In this document: positions 34,497 to 48,454 of the stretch, piece after piece
Layout of the letters: every line of letters begins with the position of its first letter
Numbering within the stretch: position 1 is the first letter of the stretch
Source of the DNA: Aquibacillus saliphilus
GTDB lineage: Bacteria; Bacillota; Bacilli; Bacillales; Amphibacillaceae
NCBI RefSeq assembly: GCF_020404745.1
Contig: NZ_JAIZAP010000005.1
Span: forward strand, 124,001 to 188,000
Direction: 5' to 3'
DNA length: 64,000 bases
Notes under the pieces: model-generated
What the model was told of the DNA's origin: nothing
Seen by the model: only the letters and a program-made list of their open reading frames with translations
Databases searched by the model: none
Position numbers and translations under genes: made by a program

Positions 34497-36786
34497 TCTT
34501 CTTCTTCTTAGGTTTATTTTTCTTTCCTGCGCCTTTTGGGGGTTTAACTTTTCCTTTTGTTTTAGGTTTGCCATTACCTTCTTTAGAACCAGGACGCTTT
34601 GCCTTAATTACTTTAGGACGATCCGATGACCCTCTATCTTTTCTCGGTTTCATTCCAACAACTTCAAAATCTACTGCACGTTCATCTAGATTAACATTAG
34701 TGACCTTGATAGTTATTTCATCACCAATCCGAAAGATGTTACCAGTTCGTTCACCAATCATTGCATAAGACCGTTCATCAAAATGATAATAGTCATCTGT
34801 TAGGTAACTAACATGGACAAGTCCTTCTACTGTATTTGGCAATTCTACAAATAAACCAAAGTTAGTAACAGAGCTGATTACACCATCGAACTGATCACCA
34901 ATTTTATCTTGCATGTATTCAGCTTTTTTCAAGTCATCTGTTTCACGTTCTGCATCGACTGCTGCTCGTTCTTTTTCAGATGAATGTTTAGCAATCTCTG
35001 GCATTTTGTCTTTCCAATGCCTTTGCGTTTTTTCATCTAATTGCTTATTTATTAGATACGTACGAATTAATCGATGTACAATTAAGTCCGGGTACCTTCT
35101 TATTGGCGAAGTAAAATGAGTATAAAATTCTGTTGCTAGGCCAAAGTGTCCAATACTCTGAGGATCATACTTTGCCTGCTTCATTGACCGAAGCATAAGT
35201 TTAGAAATAATCATTTCCTCTTGTGTACCTGACACTTCTTCTAATACCTTCTGCAACGCTTGTGGATGAATCTCATTAGCAGTGCCTTTCACAACATATC
35301 CTAACGATGCAATAAACTCGAAGAATTTCTGTAATTTATCTTCACTTGGATCCTCATGAACCCGGTGAATAAACGGAACATCCATCCAGTGAAAGTGTTC
35401 TGCTACCGTTTCGTTGGCTGCAAGCATAAATTCCTCGATTAGTCGTTCTGCAATCGAACGTTCACGTAAAGCAATATCAACTGCTTTCCCTTCATTATCA
35501 ACTAGCACTTGCGCTTCTTTAAAATCAAAATCAATTGCACCTCGACCGAAGCGTTTCTTACGTAATACCGCAGCTAAATCTTCCATGTCCTTAAACATTG
35601 GCACTAGTTCATTATATCGTTCGATTGTCTTTTCATCTTTGTCGACTAGAATTTTATTGACATCATTATAAGTCATTCGTTCTGCTGTTTTAATCACACT
35701 TTGAAATATTTCATGTCCAACAACTTCACCATTTGTATTAATTTCCATTTCACAGCCTAATGTCAATCGGTCCACTTGTGGATTAAGTGAGCAGATACCA
35801 TTTGATAATCGATGTGGAATCATTGGTATGACACGATCCACTAAATAAACACTTGTAGCACGATCAATTGCTTCATTATCAATTGGTGAATTCTCTTCTA
35901 CATAATACGTAACATCCGCAATATAGACACCCAATTTATAATTGCCATTGTCCAGTCGTTTAACTGTTACTGCATCATCTAAATCTTTAGCATCTGCACC
36001 ATCAATTGTTACAATTTTTTCATTTCTAAGATCACGTCTATTTTTTATCTCATCTTCAGTAATTTTTTCTGGTGCCTCTTCTGCATGTTTAAGCACTTCT
36101 TCAGGAAATTCAACGCCAATTCCATGCTTATAAATAATTGAAATAATATCCATACCTGGATCGTTTTTATGCCCAAGTATTTGCACCACTTCACCCTCTG
36201 CACTCATTCGAGCTTCTGGGTATTTAGTAATTTTGACGATTACTTTATGTCCGTTCACAGCACCTTTGGATGCATTTTTAGGAATGAAAATATCATTTGG
36301 TATCCTCTTATCATCAGCAATAACGAATCCAAAACTACCATTATCATCGTAAGTACCTACGAGTTCAGTTGCTGCACGTTCTAGAATCCGGATAACAACC
36401 CCTTCTGGCCGTTTCCCTTGTTCGTCTTGACCTTCAATTCGAACCAATACTATATCGTTATTCATCGCAGACTTAAGATCAGCATGATTAATGTAAACAT
36501 CATCTTGACTTTCAATATCCGGTATTAAAAAGGCAAACCCCTTTGCATGCATTTGGATTTTCCCGCGTATTAAATTCATTCTTTCTGGTGTTCCATACCT
36601 GTTTTTTCTAGTTTTAACTAACTCTCCTACTTCTTCTAATTCATTTAATAGTTGCATTAAAACTGTATACTGATCTGAGTCATTTAAATCAAGAATCTCT
36701 TCTTTAATTTCATTTACAGCTAACGGTTTTGTTGCATTTTCTTTAAAATATTCTAAAATTGTCTGTTTCATTTCATTTTTATTCAA
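34489..36786 (-). CDS. rnr: Ribonuclease R
   Basis: A 765-residue 3'-5' exoribonuclease: N-terminal winged helix and cold-shock OB domains (about 1-240), RNB catalytic domain (about 255-590, with [16 protein letters not shown] holding the Mg-binding aspartates), S1 domain (about 635-715) and a Lys-rich tail ending KPKKKKKK that helps engage RNA. It degrades structured RNA, including transcripts rescued by tmRNA. Starts at TTG 5 nt after GGTGAG. Part of the secG-est-rnr-smpB-ssrA cluster. Confidence 0.97.
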   Translation of the reverse strand: MNKNEMKQTILEYFKENATKPLAVNEIKEEILDLNDSDQYTVLMQLLNELEEVGELVKTRKNRYGTPERMNLIRGKIQMHAKGFAFLIPDIESQDDVYINHADLKSAMNNDIVLVRIEGQDEQGKRPEGVVIRILERAATELVGTYDDNGSFGFVIADDKRIPNDIFIPKNASKGAVNGHKVIVKITKYPEARMSAEGEVVQILGHKNDPGMDIISIIYKHGIGVEFPEEVLKHAEEAPEKITEDEIKNRRDLRNEKIVTIDGADAKDLDDAVTVKRLDNGNYKLGVYIADVTYYVEENSPIDNEAIDRATSVYLVDRVIPMIPHRLSNGICSLNPQVDRLTLGCEMEINTNGEVVGHEIFQSVIKTAERMTYNDVNKILVDKDEKTIERYNELVPMFKDMEDLAAVLRKKRFGRGAIDFDFKEAQVLVDNEGKAVDIALRERSIAERLIEEFMLAANETVAEHFHWMDVPFIHRVHEDPSEDKLQKFFEFIASLGYVVKGTANEIHPQALQKVLEEVSGTQEEMIISKLMLRSMKQAKYDPQSIGHFGLATEFYTHFTSPIRRYPDLIVHRLIRTYLINKQLDEKTQRHWKDKMPEIAKHSSEKERAAVDAERETDDLKKAEYMQDKIGDQFDGVISSVTNFGLFVELPNTVEGLVHVSYLTDDYYHFDERSYAMIGERTGNIFRIGDEITIKVTNVNLDERAVDFEVVGMKPRKDRGSSDRPKVIKAKRPGSKEGNGKPKTKGKVKPPKGAGKKNKPKKKKKK

Positions 36787-36875
36787 ACGCTCACCTTCCT
36801 TCTAAATTGATTTGTTAATGTTTCCTTTAATATAGATAGCTCCAGATTGTTAGATAGTTTTACCCTTATTATTAC

Positions 36876-37619
36876 CTAAGACCATTCCAAAGATTCTAAA
36901 AACTGATAAATATCCTCATGTAACTGATCTTTTTCTTTATCAAAAGTAATAAGATGACTTGAATTCTCATACCATTTAATGTCTTTTTTTTCAGATTCCA
37001 CATTGTCATGAATGTAATTGGCACTATCTGGATTAATCATCTGATCATTTCTAGCTTGGACAACAAAAGTAGGTGCATAAATATGGTCGATATGCTCCTT
37101 GACGTCAACTATAAGCTCACCTAGTTGATCAAATAATCCACCTGAATGATCTAGCAGCTGTTCGACCTCTTTTTTAACCGTTTCATCGTCCTTTTGTTCT
37201 AATTGTTTGTATTCTCGAGCAAATAGCTCAAAACCCTTTGTTAGTTCCGTCTCATTATCGAAGTACATCGGGGCACACATAGATACAATACCCTTAATTG
37301 GTTCCGAGTAAGCTACTTTCAAACCTAGAACGCCTCCTAAAGATAATCCAGCGACAGCTATCTCTTTATATCCTAGATCTTTAAGATGCTTTATTCCCTT
37401 TTGAACATCTTCCCACCACTGTTCAGGCGTAGCCTTAACTAATTCCTCTGGTGGAGCACCATGTCCCCGGTATATCGGCGCATGGCATGTATATCCTTTC
37501 TTTTCTAGAAATCTTCCAAGCATTCGCACATCTGCTGAATGTCCAGTAAAACCATGTAGTAATAATACCGCACGATCTCCTCCTTCAAACGTAAAAGCTT
37601 CAGGTTGTTTTATCTTCAT
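36876..37619 (-). CDS. est: Carboxylesterase (Est30-like)
   Basis: A 247-residue alpha/beta hydrolase of the thermophilic Est30 family. Nucleophile motif GLSLGG, oxyanion HGFTGH, acid in [13 protein letters not shown] and histidine in NSSHLITFD. It hydrolyses short to medium chain esters. RBS AAGGGG. Its place between secG and rnr is conserved in Bacillus. Natural substrate unknown. Confidence 0.92.
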   Translation of the reverse strand: MKIKQPEAFTFEGGDRAVLLLHGFTGHSADVRMLGRFLEKKGYTCHAPIYRGHGAPPEELVKATPEQWWEDVQKGIKHLKDLGYKEIAVAGLSLGGVLGLKVAYSEPIKGIVSMCAPMYFDNETELTKGFELFAREYKQLEQKDDETVKKEVEQLLDHSGGLFDQLGELIVDVKEHIDHIYAPTFVVQARNDQMINPDSANYIHDNVESEKKDIKWYENSSHLITFDKEKDQLHEDIYQFLESLEWS

Positions 37620-37745
37620 GATGATTTTGTCATCCCCTTTTTTCTATGTACATATTTATGATGGATTAATAGTATCAAAGTTATCCATATCTTTCACATA
37701 CGTCGGCTTATTAGAAGCAAATCATTACTAGTCATTAATACAAAT

Positions 37746-37775
37746 AATCCCTTACCACAGGCGTAGTAAGGGATT
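37746..37775 (-). terminator. Hairpin after secG
   Basis: AATCCCTTAC and GTAAGGGATT form a 10-bp stem (37746-37775). The T-rich side faces the plus strand, so efficiency as a secG terminator is uncertain. Confidence 0.5.
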
Positions 37776-37800
37776 TGTTTTCTTTTTTATTCAATTTACC

Positions 37801-38031
37801 TTATAAAACGTAACCAACGATAAACGTAAGAATAAAAAGGAGCACTCCGGCGACTACTGTTGCACGGTGTAACACCGCATCTAAACCGCGAGCCTTTTGT
37901 TTACCAAATAATTGCTCGGCACCACCAGAAATCGCGCCAGAAAGTCCTGCACTTTTTCCTGATTGTAGTAATACTAAAGTAATAAGAGCAATGGCATCAA
38001 TAATTAATAACGTAATCGCAACTTCATACAT
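37801..38031 (-). CDS. secG: Preprotein translocase subunit SecG
   Basis: A 76-residue protein with two transmembrane helices (about 3-22 and 53-72) separated by the conserved loop [31 protein letters not shown]. Part of the SecYEG channel. ATG 38031 lies 9 nt after AGGAGGT; the GTG directly abutting that site is rejected. First gene of the secG-est-rnr-smpB-ssrA cluster. Confidence 0.96.
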   Translation of the reverse strand: MYEVAITLLIIDAIALITLVLLQSGKSAGLSGAISGGAEQLFGKQKARGLDAVLHRATVVAGVLLFILTFIVGYVL

Positions 38032-38230
38032 GTTGCGCACACCTCCTAAGACGCACTAATACATAGTGATAATGTAGCATAAATGCTAGGCTTTTGGCAA
38101 GTTATATTTAAATACAAACAGGTTGAATAGGAAAAAAACAATACGCTTTCATATAAAGAGGAATTTGCTATACTTGAAATAGATTATTATCTAATTAATT
38201 ATAAGGCTAAGTTTGAAATGGGGTACAAAT

Positions 38231-39157
38231 ATGGAACCACTGATTGAATGGTTGACAGCTCCTGACAAAGAGCAAATATATCTACAAAAGTGGACAAACA
38301 ATTCAAAGAAACCAAAGGCAATAATCCAAATTGCTCATGGCATGGTTGAACACATTAAACGTTATCAACCATTTGCAGATTATTTAGTTGAAAATGACAT
38401 CTTTGTATATGGAAATGACCATCGTGGTCACGGAAAAACCGGTGAAACTAGTGGTTTAATGGGATACTTCGCAGATGAGCAAGGATTTGAGAAGTCTGTT
38501 GATGACTTATACGATGTTACAAGTATAATAAAACAAGAGTTTCCTGATGTTCCCGTTATTTTATTTGGTCATAGTATGGGGTCATTCTTGGCAAGAAGAT
38601 ATATTCAAAAATACAGCAAAGCGCTAGATGGATTAATTTTGTCTGGAACAGGCTACCACCCGGCTATGACAATAAAATTTGGTAAGCTAATAGCGAAGCG
38701 TGAAATTCGCAAGGTAGGTCGTACAGAACCTTCCAGCCTTTTAAACGCCCTCGCTTTTGGGGCTTTTAATAAAAAAATTAGAAATGCCGAAACAAAATTT
38801 GATTGGTTAACTAGGGATAAGGAACAAGTAAAATTATATATGGATGACCCTCTGACTGGCTTTACCCCATCTGCTGCCTTTTTTCACGATTTATTTGATG
38901 GATTAAAAATGATTAATGATCAAAAATTAATAAAAGGCGTTCGAAAAGATTTACCCATTTTATTTATCAGCGGAGATAAAGATCCCGTTGGAAATCAAAC
39001 AATAGGTGTGAAAAAAGTTATTAATCAATATCATAAACTCGGCATAGGTTCAATAGAAAGTCTGTTCTATAAGGATGGTAGACACGAATTGTTAAATGAA
39101 ATCAACAAAGAAGAAGTGTACCAAGACATAGTTAAGTGGATTAGACGTAGAGAATAG
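38231..39157 (+). CDS. Alpha/beta hydrolase (monoacylglycerol lipase-like)
   Basis: A 308-residue serine hydrolase of the 'serine aminopeptidase S33' group. Oxyanion region IAHGMVEH, GNDHRGHGKT, nucleophile GHSMGS, acid FISGDKDPVG and histidine DGRHELLNE are all present, the pattern seen in lysophospholipases and monoglyceride lipases. No signal peptide. ATG 38231 follows a weak GGGGT. Single gene, divergent from secG. Confidence 0.88.
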   Translation: MEPLIEWLTAPDKEQIYLQKWTNNSKKPKAIIQIAHGMVEHIKRYQPFADYLVENDIFVYGNDHRGHGKTGETSGLMGYFADEQGFEKSVDDLYDVTSIIKQEFPDVPVILFGHSMGSFLARRYIQKYSKALDGLILSGTGYHPAMTIKFGKLIAKREIRKVGRTEPSSLLNALAFGAFNKKIRNAETKFDWLTRDKEQVKLYMDDPLTGFTPSAAFFHDLFDGLKMINDQKLIKGVRKDLPILFISGDKDPVGNQTIGVKKVINQYHKLGIGSIESLFYKDGRHELLNEINKEEVYQDIVKWIRRRE

Positions 39158-39674
39158 TTTCGAATTGATTTACTAATAATACTTCCTAATACTAGAGCCT
39201 TCTTGTGGGTATGATTTATTTTATACCGAATCAATTTCATAATTACCTAATGGAGCAATTGTTATCCCCCTATAGTTTGGGAATGATTTATCCCAACTAT
39301 ACACAAAAATTGAACAGAACGACTTAAAGGAAACATGTAATTCAGGTCCCAGTTGCTAAAGGATTTTTGAACCAAAACAATAAATAGAATGAGCAAATCC
39401 ATTTGCAGCTTCAAACTCCTATAGTGATTCCTTCACTTAGATTGGATTCAGTGGTAGAAATAAGTATTTGACATTGGACTTAGAACCCCACATGGTGGTA
39501 TTGTTGTATCTGGACTTGTGGAAGAAAATCCACTTCTATATTTGCTCACAATATTAATAGGTACGCTTGTCAGTGCTTTTCTGTTAGGATTCTTGAAAAA
39601 GGACCTAGAAAAGGAGTAAAATGATAGTGTAGAGGGTAATGCCTGATATAAATAAAAATTTGGAGGTTTTTAAT
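39158..39674. other. Gap upstream of ptsH holding only the PTS remnant
   Basis: No intact gene in this stretch. From about 39370 it is the PTS remnant; more weakly, 39305-39345 may extend it (KIEQNDLKET resembles the preceding loop). The ptsH promoter must lie within the dead gene or just after it; I cannot place it confidently. Confidence 0.6.
39370..39619 (+). pseudogene. Decayed C-terminal remnant of a fructose-type PTS IIC gene
   Basis: In different frames the stretch reads IE*ANPFAASN (about 39381-39413), PIVIPSLRLDSVVEIS (about 39418-39465) and FDIGLRTPHGGIVVSGL... to the stop at 39617-39619. In order these match the C-terminal blocks of fructose PTS permeases (TEGAIPFAASDP, RVIPSxxxGSVVG, FxIGLRAPHGG) and a hydrophobic end ILIGTLVSAFLLGFLKKDLE. 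A stop codon at 39381-39389 and frameshifts show it is dead. It lies just upstream of ptsH. Confidence 0.75.
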
Positions 39675-39944
39675 ATGGCAGTTGAAAAAACAGCAACAAT
39701 TACAGATGAAACAGGAGTTCATGCTCGACCGGCAACAGTACTAGTAAATAAAGCTGGTCAGTTTACATCAGATATTAAAATGGAGTATAACGGTAAATCT
39801 GTTAACTTAAAATCAATTATGGGTGTTATGTCTCTTGGAATCCCTAAAGATTCTGAAATCAAAATCGTTGCAGAAGGTACTGATGAGCAAGAAGCATTGG
39901 ATACTATTATTGATACAATTAAAAAAGAAGGATTAGGGGAGTAA
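39675..39944 (+). CDS. ptsH: Phosphocarrier protein HPr
   Basis: An 89-residue HPr. The phospho-acceptor His15 is in TGVHARPAT and the regulatory Ser46 in [12 protein letters not shown], so both PTS phosphotransfer and HPrK/CcpA catabolite control are intact. ATG 39675 follows GGAGG by 7-8 nt; upstream in-frame codons are leader. It precedes ptsI by 6 bp and is not preceded by ptsG. Confidence 0.98.
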   Translation: MAVEKTATITDETGVHARPATVLVNKAGQFTSDIKMEYNGKSVNLKSIMGVMSLGIPKDSEIKIVAEGTDEQEALDTIIDTIKKEGLGE

Positions 39945-39950
39945 ACATTA

Positions 39951-41669
39951 ATGAGTAACATTCAAGGAATTGCAGCATCTAGTGGAATTGCCATTGCTAA
40001 GGTTTATAAGTTGGCAGTTCCTGACCTATCTTTTGAAAAAAAGCAAATTGATAATCCTGAAAAAGAAGTTGAACGATTGAATCAGGCATTAGAAATTTCA
40101 AAGCAAGAACTAGAAAAAATCAAAGAAAATGCTAGAAAAACTCTTGGAGACGAGCATGCTGAAATTTTCTCTGCTCACTTATTAGTTTTAAGTGATCCAG
40201 AAATGATCAACCCTATCCAAGAAAAAATAAAGTCAGATAATATTAATGCTGAAGTTGCTTTAGATGAAACAGCAAACATGTTTATCGATATGTTTAAAGC
40301 AATGGATAATGAGTATATGAGAGAGCGTGCAGCTGATATTCAGGATGTAACGAAACGTATCATGGCTCATTTACTTAATGTTACATTCCCTAATCCAGCT
40401 TTAATTGATGAAGAAGTTATCGTTGTTGCAGAAGATTTAACACCATCTGATACAGCGCAACTAAACAAACAATTTGTTAAGGGTTTTACTACTAACATAG
40501 GTGGCCGAACTTCACACTCTGCAATTATGGCTCGTTCATTAGAAATTCCAGCAGTAGTAGGTACAAAAACAATTACTTCTGATGCAAACAAGGACGATAT
40601 TATTATTGTTGATGGCATTGATGGGCAAATTATTATTAATCCATCTGAACAGGAAATTGCTACTTATAAGAAAAAACAAGAAGAATTTGAAGAACAAAAA
40701 CAAGTTTGGGCAAAACTTAAAGACGAGCCTACGATATCAGCAGATAATGAACATGTTGAATTAGTAGCTAATATCGGAACACCTGAAGATGTTACCGGAG
40801 TACTAAATAATGGTGGCGAAGGTGTTGGTCTTTATCGCACTGAATTCCTATATATGGGGAAAACAGAGCTTCCAACAGAGGAAGAACAGTTTGAAGCATA
40901 TAAGTCTGTTTTGGAACAAATGGATGATAACAAGCCTGTTGTTGTTCGAACATTAGACATTGGTGGGGACAAGGAATTAAGCTATCTTAAACTTCCTGAA
41001 GAAATGAACCCATTCTTAGGCTTCAGAGCTATCCGTCTATGCTTAGAACGTGATGACATTTTCCGTGTTCAGTTACGTGCCTTACTGCGCGCAAGTATCT
41101 ATGGAAACTTAAAGATCATGTTCCCAATGATTGCAACCTTAGACGAATTCCGTCAAGCGAAGGCACTTCTTTTAGAAGAAAAAGAAAATCTTAAGAGTGA
41201 AGGTAAAGACGTTTCTGATGACATTGAAGTCGGAATTATGGTAGAAATTCCTTCAACAGCAGTAATTGCTCGTCAATTTGCTAAAGAAGTTGATTTCTTC
41301 AGTATTGGTACAAATGACCTGATTCAATATACAATGGCAGCAGATCGAATGAATGAGCGTGTATCTTACCTTTACCAACCTTATCACCCAGCAATCTTAA
41401 ACCTAGTTAATAACGTAATTGAAGCGGCTCACGCTGAAGGAAAATGGGCAGGCATGTGTGGAGAAATGGCAGGCGACTCGATTGCCATTCCAATCCTTCT
41501 TGGTTTAGGATTAGATGAATTTAGCATGAGTGCTACATCAATCCTACCAGCACGTACTCAGATTAAAGATTTGTCTAAAAAAGAATTAGCTTCTTACAAA
41601 GATCAGCTATTATCTATGAGTACTGCTGATGAAGTAGAAGAATTTATAAAAGAAAAAACAAACCAGTAA
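39951..41669 (+). CDS. ptsI: PTS enzyme I (phosphoenolpyruvate-protein phosphotransferase)
   Basis: A 572-residue enzyme I of normal length. The active histidine is H190 in [12 protein letters not shown]. The PEP-binding TIM barrel (about 260-540) carries [44 protein letters not shown] and [11 protein letters not shown] with the catalytic cysteine. It transfers phosphate from PEP to HPr for all PTS sugars. RBS GGGGAG overlaps the ptsH end. Confidence 0.98.
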   Translation: MSNIQGIAASSGIAIAKVYKLAVPDLSFEKKQIDNPEKEVERLNQALEISKQELEKIKENARKTLGDEHAEIFSAHLLVLSDPEMINPIQEKIKSDNINAEVALDETANMFIDMFKAMDNEYMRERAADIQDVTKRIMAHLLNVTFPNPALIDEEVIVVAEDLTPSDTAQLNKQFVKGFTTNIGGRTSHSAIMARSLEIPAVVGTKTITSDANKDDIIIVDGIDGQIIINPSEQEIATYKKKQEEFEEQKQVWAKLKDEPTISADNEHVELVANIGTPEDVTGVLNNGGEGVGLYRTEFLYMGKTELPTEEEQFEAYKSVLEQMDDNKPVVVRTLDIGGDKELSYLKLPEEMNPFLGFRAIRLCLERDDIFRVQLRALLRASIYGNLKIMFPMIATLDEFRQAKALLLEEKENLKSEGKDVSDDIEVGIMVEIPSTAVIARQFAKEVDFFSIGTNDLIQYTMAADRMNERVSYLYQPYHPAILNLVNNVIEAAHAEGKWAGMCGEMAGDSIAIPILLGLGLDEFSMSATSILPARTQIKDLSKKELASYKDQLLSMSTADEVEEFIKEKTNQ

Positions 41670-41676
41670 TCCTGGT

Positions 41677-41713
41677 AAAACCGATGAGTTATTAATAATT
41701 CATCGGTTTTTTT
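41677..41713 (+). terminator. Terminator of ptsHI
   Basis: AAAACCGATGAGTTATT (41677-41693) is followed by AATAATTCATCGGTTTT (41694-41710) with one G-T pair, then TTT. Confidence 0.92.
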
Positions 41714-41737
41714 GTATAGGTAAGAAAGTATAAAATT

Positions 41738-41980
41738 TTGCGCTTTGATGTCTAGCTCCAGCGCCTACCCCTCGAGGTCTTATGTCCATCCTCTTTGTGG
41801 CAAAAGCACCACATAGAGGCTCGACTTAAGCTTGTCGGGGGTGACCAAGGCGCTTGCGCTTTGATGTCTAGCTCCAGCGCCTACCCCCTCGAGGTCTTAA
41901 GTCAATCCTCTTTGTGGCAAAAGCACCACATAGAGGCTCGACTTAAGCTTGTCGGGGGTGACCAAGGCGCTTGCGCTTTT
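41738..41980. repeat. Tandem dimer of a 116-bp palindromic intergenic repeat
   Basis: Two direct copies (41738-41853 and 41854-41970, plus terminal TTGCGCTTTT) that differ by one extra C and two substitutions. Each copy is itself palindromic: CAGCGCCTACCCC pairs with GGGGGTGACCAAGGCGC, TCTTAAGTC with GACTTAAG, and CCTCTTTGTGG with CCACATAGAGG. It is much richer in GC than its surroundings. It follows the ptsHI terminator and contains no credible gene. The sequence style is that of dispersed REP-like elements in Bacillaceae genomes. Confidence 0.88.
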
Positions 41981-42061
41981 CTTAATATATAAACTTTCAC
42001 CAATGTATATTTCATCGGTTTTAATAGCACATTATTAACATGAATAATAAAGGAGGAATAC

Positions 42062-42340
42062 ATGGTGAAAGGTAATAATATATCCAGTTTACAAGATCAA
42101 AATCAGCTTGCTCAAGCTCAACAATCGATTTTACATTTACAAAATTCAATTACACAGGCACAAAGTCATCCAAACAAACAAATCATTGACCAAATAAAAC
42201 ATTCCTTAGATCGGGCAGAGCAATCACTCTCTCAAGCAGAAAAAGTGACGGATAATAAGCAGGCCTTAGACTTAGCTAAACAAGAATTTGAACAACAAAA
42301 ACAATTATTTCAAGAAGTTTCATCTGCAAAATTTGAATAA
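42062..42340 (+). CDS. Small Gln-rich coiled-coil protein, unknown
   Basis: A 92-residue soluble protein with heptad-like spacing and many Gln residues (QLAQAQQSILHLQNSITQAQ...HSLDRAEQSLSQAEKV...LAKQEFEQQKQLFQEV). No cysteine, signal peptide or domain I recognise. A strong AAAGGAGG lies 5 nt before the ATG and a terminator follows, so I consider it real. Function unknown. Confidence 0.7.
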   Translation: MVKGNNISSLQDQNQLAQAQQSILHLQNSITQAQSHPNKQIIDQIKHSLDRAEQSLSQAEKVTDNKQALDLAKQEFEQQKQLFQEVSSAKFE

Positions 42341-42366
42341 TGAAGATAAGCTATTTTTAAAATAGA

Positions 42367-42406
42367 AAAAGCTGCTAAGTGAGAATCATCTCACTTAGCA
42401 GCTTTT
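42367..42406. terminator. Bidirectional terminator between the coiled-coil gene and eno
   Basis: AAAAGCTGCTAAGTGAG (42367-42383) pairs perfectly with CTCACTTAGCAGCTTTT (42390-42406), a 17-bp stem with T-runs on both strands. It ends the glycolytic operon on the minus strand. Confidence 0.95.
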
Positions 42407-42418
42407 GTTATCATTAAA

Positions 42419-45266
<2,848 letters not shown>

Positions 45267-45270
<4 letters not shown>

Positions 45271-46025
45271 TTTGCACCAGCCTCCACTAATTTTAAGAAA
45301 GAATCAGCTTCAAGACTAGCACCACCAACTAATGCACCATCAATATCAGATTGTGAAAGTAACTCATCAACATTTGCAGGTTTTACACTTCCACCATACT
45401 GGATTCGAACAGCTTCAGCTGCATCAGATGATACAAATCCGTTAACAACACCACGAATGTGTGTGCATACTTCATTAGCTTGTTCTGATGTAGCAGTTTT
45501 TCCAGTTCCAATTGCCCAGATTGGTTCGTAAGCAATGATTGTGTCATTTACTTGTGCTTCACTCAAACCTTCTAATGCTTTCTTCACTTGATATTCTACA
45601 ACAGACATTGTTTCGTTCTTTTCGCGTTGTTCAAGCGTTTCACCTACACATATGATAGGTGTTAAAGCATGATTAAAAGCTGCATGAACTTTTTTATTAA
45701 CTGTCTCATCTGTTTCAGCAAAGTATTCACGACGTTCAGAATGCCCGATAACTACATAAGTAACACCGATATCTTTTAGCATGACTGGGCTTACTTCGCC
45801 AGTAAAAGCACCATTATCCTCATAATGCATTGTTTGAGCTGCAATTTTCACGTCTGAACCTTCTGCTTTTGCAACAAGTGCAGATAGATATGGAAACGGA
45901 GCACAAACAACAGCCTCAACTTTGTCACTAGTAGGGACACTGCCTTTTGTTTCTACTATAAATCGTTCCGCCTCTGCAAGTACCTTATTCATCTTCCAAT
46001 TACCTGCGATTACCTTTTTACGCAT
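45267..46025 (-). CDS. tpiA: Triosephosphate isomerase
   Basis: A 252-residue TIM barrel of normal size. N-terminal GNWKMNK with the catalytic Lys, electrophile His in GHSERREYF, and base Glu in [11 protein letters not shown]; the phosphate loop is YGGSVKPAN. It interconverts dihydroxyacetone phosphate and glyceraldehyde 3-phosphate. It follows pgk after 18 bp and overlaps gpmI. Confidence 0.98.
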
Positions 46026-46043
46026 GTTAACACCTCTCTCTTA

Positions 46044-47225
46044 TTATTTATCACTAAGTACATTCAAACCTGGAAGCACTTTACCTTCCATGAATTCTAA
46101 GGAAGCTCCTCCACCAGTCGAAATGTGATCCATTTTATCTGCATAATCAAACTTCTCAACAGCAGCAGCAGAGTCTCCTCCACCAATCACTGTGTAACCG
46201 TCTGTTTCCGCTAATGCCGCAGCAACAGCCTTTGTACCATTAGCAAATGCTTCTATTTCAAATACTCCCATAGGTCCGTTCCAAATAACAAGCTTAGAAT
46301 CTTTTACAATTGCAGCATATTTTTCACGGGTTTTTGGTCCAATATCTAGCGCTTCCCAATCAGCAGGAATATTATCGATTGCTACTTCTTTCGTGTTAGC
46401 ATCATTAGAAAAGTCATCAGCAACGACAGCATCAACTGGTAGTACCATGTTAACACCTTTATCTTTTGCTTTTTGCATGAATTCTTTTGCTAACTCAATT
46501 TTGTCTTCTTCAAGAAGTGATTTTCCAATCTCATGTCCTTGCGCTTTGATAAACGTATAGGCAAGTCCACCACCAATAATTAAGTTATCAACTTTATCTA
46601 ATAAATGGTCGATAACACCAATTTTGTCTTTTACTTTCGCGCCACCAATAATTGCAGTAAATGGTCGTTCTGGCTCTGAAAGTGCTTTTCCTAATACGTT
46701 TAATTCTTTTTCTAATAGAAGTCCAGCAGCAGACGGTAGATACTCTGCTATACCTGCTGTAGAAGCATGTGCACGGTGGGCTGCACCGAATGCATCGTTT
46801 ACATAGAAATCAGCCATATTAGCAAACTCTTTAGCGAGTTTTGGATCATTCTTCGTTTCGCCTGGGTTGAAACGAACGTTTTCAATAAGAAGTACTTCAC
46901 CATCACCAAGTCCGGCTAAAGCCTTATTAACTTCTTCTCCGTATACCTCATCTGTTTTTGTTACTGTTTTTCCTAGCAAATCACTGAGACGTTTGGCTAC
47001 AGCATCTAAACGCAAGTCTTCAACTACCTGACCATCTGGACGACCTAAGTGACTAGATAGAATGATCTTAGCACCTTGATCAACCAGGTACTGAATCGTT
47101 GGTAGCGCCGCTCGAATTCTTGTATCATCCGAAACTTCACCATTTTTCATTGGAACATTAAAATCAACACGGCAAAATACTTTTTTACCTGATACGTCTA
47201 AATCACGCAATGTTTTTTTATTCAT
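46044..47225 (-). CDS. pgk: Phosphoglycerate kinase
   Basis: A 393-residue kinase. Substrate-binding [26 protein letters not shown] and SSHLGRPDG lie in the N-domain, [24 protein letters not shown] at the hinge and the nucleotide loop [12 protein letters not shown] in the C-domain. It makes ATP and 3-phosphoglycerate from 1,3-bisphosphoglycerate. A hairpin between gapA and pgk probably separates abundant gapA mRNA from the distal genes. Confidence 0.98.
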   Translation of the reverse strand: MNKKTLRDLDVSGKKVFCRVDFNVPMKNGEVSDDTRIRAALPTIQYLVDQGAKIILSSHLGRPDGQVVEDLRLDAVAKRLSDLLGKTVTKTDEVYGEEVNKALAGLGDGEVLLIENVRFNPGETKNDPKLAKEFANMADFYVNDAFGAAHRAHASTAGIAEYLPSAAGLLLEKELNVLGKALSEPERPFTAIIGGAKVKDKIGVIDHLLDKVDNLIIGGGLAYTFIKAQGHEIGKSLLEEDKIELAKEFMQKAKDKGVNMVLPVDAVVADDFSNDANTKEVAIDNIPADWEALDIGPKTREKYAAIVKDSKLVIWNGPMGVFEIEAFANGTKAVAAALAETDGYTVIGGGDSAAAVEKFDYADKMDHISTGGGASLEFMEGKVLPGLNVLSDK

Positions 47226-47341
47226 TTCCAGAAACCCTCCTCAGGCAATTATCCCTATTACTTACTTTCACCTATGTAAGTCCCCTTAAACAGAAAACTA
47301 CACATATTTTAAATTATAACTTATAAATGAGTAGATAATTC

Positions 47342-47372
47342 AAATGGGAGGAGGATTGATCCCCCTCCCATT
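47342..47372 (-). terminator. Intercistronic hairpin after gapA
   Basis: AAATGGGAGG pairs with CCTCCCATTT around GAGGATTGATCC (47342-47372), in the 187-bp gap between gapA and pgk. It can act as a partial terminator or protect the 3' end of a short cggR-gapA transcript. Confidence 0.75.
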
Positions 47373-47412
47373 TAAAGTTTCCTTAAATTACTATTTTCTA
47401 TTCAAGTTTTAA

Positions 47413-48441
<1,029 letters not shown>

Positions 48442-48454
48442 TTAAAATATATAT

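Noticed and set aside
34241-34768. 175-residue plus-strand ORF
   Set aside because: Crosses the end of the GNAT gene in another frame and then runs antisense through rnr.
41795-41992. 65-residue ORF with internal duplication
   Set aside because: It lies entirely within the palindromic repeat dimer; the duplication is that of the DNA element.
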